Position numbers and translations under genes: made by a program. The notes beneath the pieces are model-generated. The model saw only the letters and a list, made by a program, of their open reading frames with translations, was not told where the DNA came from and searched no databases. From contig DUOL01000246.1 of NCBI GenBank assembly GCA_012838875.1, positions 1 through 5,666 of the forward strand: a DNA stretch of 5,666 nt, in the 5' to 3' direction. Shown here in pieces: positions 1 to 5,666 of the stretch (within the stretch, counting starts at the first letter, position 1; every line of letters starts with the position of its first letter). The stretch comes from Bacteroidales bacterium (GTDB lineage: Bacteria; Bacteroidota; Bacteroidia; Bacteroidales; WCHB1-69).

Positions 1-2
1 AA

Positions 3-122
3 AATAAGAGGAAAGTAAAAAGAATTACAATCGCCAAAAAGGGTGAAATTTTAGGTAATAAATCATTATTATTAGGGATAGAGTATAGGAACTTTAAGAA
101 GCGGAATGTTTTTTTAGTTTAG
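3..122 (+). CDS. 3' end of an unidentified gene (partial, cut by window edge)
   Basis: The third plus-strand frame is open from the window edge to a TAG at 120-122, giving 39 residues of a lysine/arginine-rich C-terminus that ends in KKRNVFLV. The other two plus frames and the minus frames are broken by stops over the same stretch. The gene would converge on the large helicase gene, and the intergenic gap contains a bidirectional-terminator-like hairpin, which fits a gene ending here. I do not recognise the product, and the fragment is too short to assign. An open frame of 39 codons in AT-rich DNA can occur by chance, so the call is tentative. The upstream sequence would settle it. Confidence 0.35.
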   Translation, partial: NKRKVKRITIAKKGEILGNKSLLLGIEYRNFKKRNVFLV

Positions 123-163
123 TCAACCCGTTTAATTTCAGTTAAGTTTATCTATATTTATAT

Positions 164-335
164 TTAGGGCGTGTCCCCTCGCTACGCTCGGGGTCGGTCT
201 TCGGTTCCAAGTCCGCGGGCGGAAGCCGTGGGGACGCAAAGCGGCAAAAAGAGCTTACAAGCTCGCTTTTTTGCCGCCGCGTCCCCAGCGGCTTCCGCCC
301 TTGCGGGCTTTCCACCTGCGCCCTCACGCAGCTAA
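164..335. repeat. GC-rich imperfect palindrome, probable dispersed intergenic repeat
   Basis: Bases 171-330 contain 106 G/C out of 160 (66%), against AT-rich flanks. Several nested arms pair. TTAG at 164-167 pairs with CTAA at 332-335, and GCGTG at 169-173 with CACGC at 325-329. Bases 209-216 pair with 303-310 (one G-U pair). Bases 217-237 pair with 279-300 in full apart from one bulged G at 288. GCGGCAAAAA at 241-250 pairs with 268-277, and GAGCTT at 251-256 with AAGCTC at 259-264. A side hairpin CTGCG/CGCAG lies at 316-331. The whole can fold into one long cruciform of about 170 nt. GC-rich blocks of this look are scattered between genes in many Bacteroidota genomes, and that is my preferred reading. 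There is no ORF in it. The rest of the gap (123-163 and 336-432) is plain AT-rich DNA with no gene that I can see. Confidence 0.7.
246..272. terminator. Bidirectional intrinsic-terminator-like hairpin
   Basis: This is the tip of the large palindrome. The stem GAGCTT/AAGCTC (251-256 with 259-264) is flanked by A5 at 246-250 and T6 at 267-272. Read on the minus strand, the stem is followed directly by TTTTT, as in an intrinsic terminator for the helicase gene whose stop codon is at 433-435. Read on the plus strand, the T-run follows after GC, which would serve the gene ending at 122. Its place between two convergent genes supports the call. It is not proven, because the larger palindrome would compete with this fold and the 160-nt distance from the helicase stop is long. 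Confidence 0.45.
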
Positions 336-374
336 GTTGTTCGGGCAGAGCTTGTTAGGAAAGAAATAGCAAGT

Positions 375-392
375 GGGATGATGTATCATCTC
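375..392 (-). other. Small hairpin just downstream of the helicase stop codon
   Basis: GATGAT at 377-382 is followed after two bases by its complement ATCATC at 385-390, and G375-C392 plus a G-U pair extend the stem. It lies about 40 nt past the helicase stop codon. No T-run follows on the minus strand, so it is a poor terminator by itself. It may help form the mRNA 3' end or may be chance. Confidence 0.2.
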
Positions 393-432
393 CTAAAACA
401 GGTTAAAGTATTCAAAAATTAAAATTATTGTT

Positions 433-3400
433 TCAGTCATTTTGTTTATATTCTAATTTATTATTTATCAATCTTTTAAAATAAATTTCGGGCAAAATAA
501 TTTTTACTTCTTGTTCAGGTTCTTCTTTTTTCCAATAAACAATAAAATTCACTTTTGCACTTTTTAACTCATAGTTTTTTATTTTCATTTCTTCAATTTG
601 CTCAACAAATTGTTTTGAAAATTTTAAAACACTTTCTCCTTTCGCATTCAAACATTCGCATTCCTTAATAACCAAATCATCTCCACTCTTAAGTTGTGAA
701 ATTAAACATTGTCTACTAATGAAATAATCAAGCCAAACATCCTTAAAAGACAAGTGCATAACCAGCTCGTCTGGTGGCAAATATATTTTATTATCTTCAA
801 TTCGTTCCAGGTTTTCTGTTGTGATATTGTCAAAAGTATTTGAGTTTAGATGAATTGTCAGGTTTATTTTTGCTCTTGTCATAGCAACGTATAAAAGTCG
901 TTTATGTTTATCTTCATCTGTAGTAGCATTATAATTTTCAAGTAATAAAAAAACATTGTCAAACTCTTTTCCTTTTGCTTTGTGCATAGTTGAAACAAAA
1001 ACTGTTTCTCGGTTTTCGCTATAAAAATCTTCCAATTTCGATTCACGAATAAAAACTTCTAAATCAGATTTGTATTTCCTTTGAGGATTTGATGCTTCAA
1101 ATTCTTTGATAATATTTCCTAAAATTTCTAATTTAGTGCTATTAGGATATGCCTTTACAACTTGGCATTTTGCATTGCTCCAGATTTCATCACTAATTGT
1201 AAAAACATTATCATCCAAGTTCAAGTAATTTAAAAAACATCTAACTTCATCAAGATTATACAAGGAAAAACCGTCATTTGATTGAATCAATTTTGCTTGC
1301 ATATTATTTTTTAGAAGTAAACCCGTGATTTGCAACGCTTCTTCATTTGTCTTTGTTAAAACACAAGTTGTTCCGGAGAGTTCTGCTGTAAGAACATCTT
1401 GCACAAGCGGATTTATAAGATTTGAACTTTGATAACGTACAATTTTTATTTTTCCGTTGTCAGTTTGCTTTGCAATGATTGGTGACTGCTTTAATCGGTG
1501 AGAAATTCGTTTTACAAACTGATTAGAAAATTCAACAAGGTTTTTTTTACTTCTATAATTTTCAACTAGTTCATATGGTTCATATTTAACAGCCCCGTCG
1601 TCTATGCGGATAAATTGCTCAAAATACTTTGAACTGGCACCTCGAAATTCATAAATATTTTGATCGTCATCACCAACAGCTATCACTCGCATTTCTTCGT
1701 TTTGCTCCATTAAAGCACTTATTAAATCAAACTCGTCTTTATTCATATCTTGTGCTTCATCAATAACTAAAACAGTTTTAGTAATACGACTTATTTCAAC
1801 TTCATTATCTCTAATTGCACTAATAGTTTTTTTAATAACTTCTTTGGATTTTTCTAAACTACCAATTTCTCCCAACAAGTCAAAGCAATAGGAATGGAAT
1901 GTTTTTATTTCAATGTAGTTCGCAGCATTTCCAATAAGTTCTAGCAGACGTTTTTTAAATTCGGATGCAGCTGCTCTTGAAAAAGTTATCATTAACAATT
2001 GCTCGTGTTTCACATCCTCCATCAAAAGCAACGAAGCTAATTTATGTACTAAAATCCTTGTTTTCCCGCTTCCGGGACCAGCAGCAACAACAATATGCTT
2101 AGTTTCGTTGTCATTGATAATTTTTAATTGTGTTGGCGATAACGCCCCAAAAAGTTGTTTAAATTTATTGGGTGTAATATTTCGTTTTATTTCATTTTGT
2201 CTACTACCTTTAAAGTATTTATTGAGAAAAGATGTATAGTTTAGCTGAAAATAATCCTCTACAAATTGCAAAGCATTTTTGTAATCCTGAATCATTTTAT
2301 TCGCATATTCTCCAACAATATGAATTTGTTGAATTTTATTTTCGTAGAACTGATTTAGTTTTTGATAATCTTCTTGTGTGTACTTTTTCTTATTATTTTG
2401 TTCTATTCGTTTAATAGTTAAAGAATTATAAATTACTAAAAAACCACCTTCAATTTTTATTGCTTCTATTCTTGATAAATAAAATAATGCCTCTTCAATA
2501 TCATCAACACTTACATTGAGGTTAAATAAACTTGCATGTGTCTCATATGCTTTTTTTAGCTCATGCACGGAAAACTCAACAAGAACTTCTTCGTTTCCAT
2601 GACTATTGTCCAACAAACTTTTTTCATAGAGTTGTTCAATAATAAACCTTGCTAATTCATGTCTTCTCTCTAATTTTTCTTTGAGTATTTTATTGGGTTG
2701 TAACAAAACAACAGCAACATGATTTGTGGTATTTAGCCTTCGTTGCTTAATCCAATTTTTTATAGCCCAAAAATTGATAATAGTTTTTATTCTTCTGACA
2801 TTTACATTATCAAGTTCTGCTTCCTCAGCAAGTTCATTAATTTCTTTTAGATGAAGTATTTTTTCTTGTTCTTCAACAATTGAGAGTAAAAAAAATTCAA
2901 TTTTGTTAAATGTGTTAACGATATTAAGCGAGCGGTTTTTATTTTCTCCTTTTTTGATGAATGCGGTCAAGTCTTTTGTATCGGCCAAAATTTTTTCTTC
3001 ACGAAGAAGATTCACAATGTTGATCACTTCAGCTTTGACAATTCCCAGATGGTCGCTAATATAATCAATTCTTGACTCTGCCATCTCTTCATTTACATGT
3101 TTCCTACTTTTACTTGAAAAAAGTTTTTTAATAATTCGTACAGCTTTTACCTTTTGATCCCCTGCAAATCTTTCAGAAGCATTTATTTTATCAATAGCTT
3201 CTTGAGCATTCTTTGATAATATGCTGTTTGCAAAAATTCGGGGTACATTTTGTCCACGTTTCAAATATCCTGCTTCTTCCAATGCTGCGATAGCTGTTGT
3301 TACCCGTGTTTCAATTTCAACAACATTGTCATCCCAACCGGCTTTTCTCGCTATTTCTAGGGCAGAATTAGAAACTGTTGAACGAAATCGTGTAATTTCT

Positions 3401-5286
3401 TTTATAGCTTTCCAAACTTGCTGAATTTCTTTTATTGATAGTTTAGTCTGGTTTAATAAAATAAAATGTTTGCTTAAATCTTCCTCATTGAATAACACAA
3501 AGCAATCCGCAACAATATTTTCATCTCTACCCGCGCGCCCGGCTTCTTGAACATAATTTTCAAGAGAATCAGATATTTCATAGTGGATAACCATTCCTAC
3601 ATCTTTCTTGTCAACACCCATTCCAAAAGCAGAAGTGGCGACTATAATTTGTGTATCACCACTTATAAATGAATCTTGATTTTCAGATTTTTCCTGCTTA
3701 TCCATTTTCCCATGATAAGGTTTTGCACTAAAACCATCTTGCACTAGCCTTTTAGCAAGTAAATATGCTTTCCTTGTTCTTGAAACATAAATAATAGTTG
3801 GGCATTTTTTTTCTTCTAATAAATCTCGTACTGTTAGGTATTTTCCTTCTTCGTCTTTCTTTTCAAAAACCTTGTATTGAAGATTTTTTCTTGATGCTTT
3901 TGAAGTGAACAATTCAAGATGTAGCGAAAGCTTTTCTTCAAAGTAATTTTGAATATCTTCAATCACCATGGGTTTAGCTGTGGCAGTGAAACAAGAAACA
4001 GGAATTCCTTCCTTTAAGGATTTTTTTTCTTGAATTGATTTAATAAAATCACCAATATACAAATAATCAACTCTAAAATCTTGTCCCCAAGCAGAAAAAC
4101 AGTGTGCTTCATCAATAACAAAACGCGAAATTTTTCTTCCTAAAATCAAATGTTCGATTGTTTTTGAGCGCAACGATTCTGGTGAAATGTACAGAATGGA
4201 TGCTGAACCTTCCCTAACTCTTTCGAAAGATTTTGCTCTTTCAATTGGGTTAAGTAAGCCGTTTATTGTAACGGCTGCCGTAATTCCAATCTTTTCAAGG
4301 TTGTCAACCTGATCTTTCATCAGCGACTGTAGGGGAGAAATCACTATTGTTAATCCCCTTGATGTTTCTCCACTTATCAATGCAGGAACTTGGAATGTAA
4401 GAGACTTACCACCACCTGTTGGAAAAATAGCTATAAGAGATTTATTATCAATCGCCGCTTTAACAGCTTTTTCTTGCAATGGTTCGCCAGCAAAACTCCT
4501 AAAAGAATCAAAATTAAAAAATCTCTTCAATCCTTTACGTGCATCCAAGACGCTATTACAATAACCACAACCACTTATGCAAGGTTTACTCCTCAAACGA
4601 AACATTAATTGTTCAACATTAGGATAATTTTTCAAAACCCAAGGTGGTGTTATAGAATGTATTTTTTTATACTGAACTAAAGAATTTATTAGTGATAAGC
4701 AGTAAGCAAGTTCAATAGGAGTATCTAAAATTATGGTTGCTAAATCAACATGTTCACAAATTTGATTTTTAAATCTTATATGAATCAATTTTTCAACATC
4801 TGCACTTGCACTACTGTAAGCAATGTAACGAAAAAAAGAACAAAATTCCTCCTTATCATTTAATAGCAAATAAAAAATTTGCTTTAGAGTATCATCAATT
4901 TGTTGAAAAGCATTAATTTCGTCATTCAACAAATTTCTTGCTTTGTAAGAATCATTTAACGGATTGTTTATGTCTTCAGATTGAAGCTTATCATCCTTAA
5001 CTAAAGCATGATACGGTTTTGTTGGGAAAAGTAAAGGTGAAAGAAACAATGTATCAATTATATTTTTCGAATTGATTCCTACCTTTTCAATTGCTTCACC
5101 AACATACTTAATGTCGTGTTTTAAAATATTATGTCCACAAACAAATTTGGTTCCGTTAAGAAAATGGATAAAATCCTTTATTGAAGCACTGTGAAAATAA
5201 GATCCATTATTCTTAACACTTCCTATATCAAGAATTTTCCCACTTGTAGGATCTACTTCCGTATCAATAAATGCTATCGTATTCAT
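433..5286 (-). CDS. Exonuclease-RecQ-UvrD fusion: RecQ family ATP-dependent DNA helicase with DEDD exonuclease and UvrD-like helicase domains
   Basis: A 1617-residue cytoplasmic DNA-processing protein with no signal peptide or membrane segment. Residues 1-135 are a DEDD-type 3'-5' exonuclease: D8-T-E10 (Exo I), HN-x4-D58 (Exo II), H93-x4-D98 or the nearby D112 (Exo III). A C236-x3-C240-x2-C243 motif precedes the RecQ core, which has Q271, Walker A TGGGKS (290-295, K294), DEAH (392-395), W400/F404/R405 of the aromatic-rich loop, TATA (434-437), FGMGVD (554-559) and QEAGRAGRD (580-588). The usual RecQ C-terminal zinc cysteines are absent. Residues 605-1045 have winged-helix-like segments. The UvrD-like part has Q1053, GPGSGKT (K1075), DEAQD (1176-1180), GDDDQ (1205-1209), ENYRS (1242-1246), H1435-KAKG and MTRAK (1469-1473), with small 1B and 2B insertions. 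The C-terminal 120 residues are unassigned. Both motors are expected to unwind 3'-5' with ATP. The cellular role (repair, recombination or defence) is inferred only. Start: a TAA lies in frame upstream, and no ATG, GTG or TTG lies between it and this ATG, which puts Exo I at residue 8. Confidence 0.95.
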   Translation of the reverse strand: MNTIAFIDTEVDPTSGKILDIGSVKNNGSYFHSASIKDFIHFLNGTKFVCGHNILKHDIKYVGEAIEKVGINSKNIIDTLFLSPLLFPTKPYHALVKDDKLQSEDINNPLNDSYKARNLLNDEINAFQQIDDTLKQIFYLLLNDKEEFCSFFRYIAYSSASADVEKLIHIRFKNQICEHVDLATIILDTPIELAYCLSLINSLVQYKKIHSITPPWVLKNYPNVEQLMFRLRSKPCISGCGYCNSVLDARKGLKRFFNFDSFRSFAGEPLQEKAVKAAIDNKSLIAIFPTGGGKSLTFQVPALISGETSRGLTIVISPLQSLMKDQVDNLEKIGITAAVTINGLLNPIERAKSFERVREGSASILYISPESLRSKTIEHLILGRKISRFVIDEAHCFSAWGQDFRVDYLYIGDFIKSIQEKKSLKEGIPVSCFTATAKPMVIEDIQNYFEEKLSLHLELFTSKASRKNLQYKVFEKKDEEGKYLTVRDLLEEKKCPTIIYVSRTRKAYLLAKRLVQDGFSAKPYHGKMDKQEKSENQDSFISGDTQIIVATSAFGMGVDKKDVGMVIHYEISDSLENYVQEAGRAGRDENIVADCFVLFNEEDLSKHFILLNQTKLSIKEIQQVWKAIKEITRFRSTVSNSALEIARKAGWDDNVVEIETRVTTAIAALEEAGYLKRGQNVPRIFANSILSKNAQEAIDKINASERFAGDQKVKAVRIIKKLFSSKSRKHVNEEMAESRIDYISDHLGIVKAEVINIVNLLREEKILADTKDLTAFIKKGENKNRSLNIVNTFNKIEFFLLSIVEEQEKILHLKEINELAEEAELDNVNVRRIKTIINFWAIKNWIKQRRLNTTNHVAVVLLQPNKILKEKLERRHELARFIIEQLYEKSLLDNSHGNEEVLVEFSVHELKKAYETHASLFNLNVSVDDIEEALFYLSRIEAIKIEGGFLVIYNSLTIKRIEQNNKKKYTQEDYQKLNQFYENKIQQIHIVGEYANKMIQDYKNALQFVEDYFQLNYTSFLNKYFKGSRQNEIKRNITPNKFKQLFGALSPTQLKIINDNETKHIVVAAGPGSGKTRILVHKLASLLLMEDVKHEQLLMITFSRAAASEFKKRLLELIGNAANYIEIKTFHSYCFDLLGEIGSLEKSKEVIKKTISAIRDNEVEISRITKTVLVIDEAQDMNKDEFDLISALMEQNEEMRVIAVGDDDQNIYEFRGASSKYFEQFIRIDDGAVKYEPYELVENYRSKKNLVEFSNQFVKRISHRLKQSPIIAKQTDNGKIKIVRYQSSNLINPLVQDVLTAELSGTTCVLTKTNEEALQITGLLLKNNMQAKLIQSNDGFSLYNLDEVRCFLNYLNLDDNVFTISDEIWSNAKCQVVKAYPNSTKLEILGNIIKEFEASNPQRKYKSDLEVFIRESKLEDFYSENRETVFVSTMHKAKGKEFDNVFLLLENYNATTDEDKHKRLLYVAMTRAKINLTIHLNSNTFDNITTENLERIEDNKIYLPPDELVMHLSFKDVWLDYFISRQCLISQLKSGDDLVIKECECLNAKGESVLKFSKQFVEQIEEMKIKNYELKSAKVNFIVYWKKEEPEQEVKIILPEIYFKRLINNKLEYKQND

Positions 5287-5327
5287 TAAAATTAAATCAT
5301 TATTGGCTGATAAAAAATTTACAAAGT

Positions 5328-5357
5328 AAAGAGCAATTTCCCTCCATATTACTCTTT
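5328..5357 (-). promoter_or_regulatory. Stem-loop in the 5' UTR of the helicase gene
   Basis: Read on the minus strand, AAAGAGTAAT (5357 to 5348) pairs with ATTGCTCTTT (5337 to 5328), a 10-bp stem closed by a 10-nt loop, ATGGAGGGAA. One pair (U from 5351 with G from 5334) is a wobble that exists only in the minus-strand transcript. The plus strand would have an A-C mismatch there, so the structure favours RNA of the helicase mRNA leader. The loop exposes a purine-rich GGAGGG. The hairpin ends about 41 nt before the ATG and begins about 10 nt after the inferred transcription start. It could stabilise the mRNA or affect translation. It matches no riboswitch class I know. Confidence 0.4.
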
Positions 5358-5374
5358 TTGCAATTTATATCGAA

Positions 5375-5405
5375 CAAAAATACAATTTTAATGGGTAAAA
5401 ACAGA
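5375..5405 (-). promoter_or_regulatory. Bacteroidota-type promoter for the helicase gene
   Basis: Read on the minus strand, TATTTTTG at 5382 to 5375 matches the -7 consensus TAnnTTTG of Bacteroidota primary sigma factor promoters exactly. TCTG at 5405 to 5402 matches the -33 element TTTG at three of four bases, with a 19-bp spacer, which is the usual spacing. Transcription would start near 5368-5370 and leave a leader of about 82 nt. The leader before the ATG is AT-rich with no Shine-Dalgarno sequence, as is normal in that phylum. The rest of the gap up to 5557 is AT-rich and holds no gene or good terminator that I can see. Confidence 0.45.
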
Positions 5406-5557
5406 CATTTTTTGGTAAATCAGTATTCTAAGTGTTGTTTTTTAGCTTATCCAATTCATTTTTTGTTTATTTCAAAATTTTTTTTGCAACAATCCAATAA
5501 TTTATGTAATTTTTGCAGTGCAACATCAAATTTAAATAAATATAAATCGCCTCTTTT

Positions 5558-5666
5558 TTAATCGTCAATTCTCAAAAAGTCCCCATTCATGTTGAACTCT
5601 AAGTCAAGTCCATTGTTTAGTTGAACTTGTTGATTTTTATTGTCCAATTCCCAATCTGTGATGAAA
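5558..5666 (-). CDS. C-terminal end of a probable PepSY-like (DUF2874-type) protein, partial
   Basis: A minus-strand frame enters from the window edge and runs 35 codons to a TAA at 5558-5560. Its residues (FITDWELDNK at the edge, LNNGLDLEFN in the middle, GDFLRIDD at the end) have the alternating pattern and the 'NG-x-x-L-E-F-x-x-x-G-x-F-L' form of the last beta-strands of PepSY-like, beta-lactamase-inhibitor-like proteins. These are small secreted or periplasmic proteins common in Bacteroidota, often 140-150 residues long, with no settled function. The N-terminus, including any signal peptide, is outside the window. The gene runs in the same direction as the helicase, but the gap is 271 nt with a separate promoter, so the two probably do not form an operon. 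The coding call is firm for such a short piece. The family call rests on pattern recognition alone. Confidence 0.6.
   Translation of the reverse strand, partial: FITDWELDNKNQQVQLNNGLDLEFNMNGDFLRIDD

Noticed and set aside
190..235. tRNA-like T-loop (GGTTCCAAGTCC) in the GC-rich block
   Set aside because: No acceptor, D or anticodon arms can be placed around it, and the bases pair better in the long palindrome.
164..360. Integron attC site formed by the GC-rich palindrome, with GTTAGGA at 354-360 as the right core site
   Set aside because: GTTAGGA misses the final pyrimidine of GTTRRRY, and no matching RYYYAAC core is found on the left side (AGTCAAC at 121-126 and neighbours do not fit). No integrase or cassette-like ORF is present.
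1541..1551. A8 run in the coding strand that gives an in-phase A AAA AAC slippery heptamer
   Set aside because: A second A8 run occurs at 4021-4028, so such runs are ordinary in this AT-rich gene. No obvious downstream stimulatory hairpin was seen, and the zero frame continues through intact UvrD motifs.
4558..4581. Radical-SAM reading of the C-x3-C-x2-C motif
   Set aside because: The spacing is similar to the radical-SAM CxxxCxxC, but there is no following TIM-barrel pattern. The motif runs straight into the RecQ Q-motif region.
2232..4608. Three plus-strand open frames of 60-72 codons inside the helicase gene (2232-2414, 3221-3424, 4390-4608)
   Set aside because: They are antisense to conserved or well-formed parts of the large gene, have no recognisable protein pattern and no promoter signal, and are shadows of its reading frame.
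5271..5561. Plus-strand open frame of 96 codons over the intergenic gap
   Set aside because: It overlaps the start of the helicase gene and the end of the PepSY-like gene, is rich in Phe/Leu/Asn as expected from AT-rich noncoding DNA, and crosses the probable helicase promoter.

Overview
The window comes from an AT-rich bacterial genome, most likely a member of the Bacteroidota. Four things point there: a probable Bacteroidota-type promoter (a perfect TAnnTTTG box), AT-rich leaders without a Shine-Dalgarno sequence, the tail of a PepSY-like small secreted protein of a kind typical of that phylum, and a GC-rich palindromic intergenic block in otherwise AT-rich DNA. I cannot place it at genus level.

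Layout. Bases 3-122 probably hold the last 39 codons of an unidentified plus-strand gene. Bases 123-432 are a convergent intergenic gap dominated by a GC-rich (about 66%) imperfect palindrome at 164-335, with a bidirectional-terminator-like hairpin at its tip. Bases 433-5286 (minus strand) are one 1617-residue gene. Bases 5287-5557 are its leader and promoter region, with a 10-bp stem-loop predicted in the 5' UTR. Bases 5558-5666 (minus strand) are the 3' end of a gene for a probable PepSY-like protein in the same orientation as the large gene.

The large gene is the point of interest. A single polypeptide joins a DEDD-type 3'-5' exonuclease (residues about 1-135), a C-x3-C-x2-C motif (236-243), a complete RecQ-type SF2 helicase core (about 255-605), a long cysteine-free region with winged-helix-like segments (about 605-1045), a compact UvrD/Rep-like SF1 helicase (about 1047-1490) and a C-terminal domain I cannot assign (about 1500-1617). 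All catalytic motifs I could check are intact, so the protein should carry two motors of the same nominal polarity (3'-5') plus a nuclease. A role in DNA repair or recombination is the safest inference. Involvement in defence against foreign DNA is possible, but nothing else in the window supports it. I believe proteins of this architecture exist in databases under RecQ-family helicase names, so the fold combination is probably not new, but I know of no functional account of it. The gene appears to be transcribed alone, from its own promoter. No defence partner genes, IS elements, CRISPR arrays, tRNAs or rRNAs are visible.
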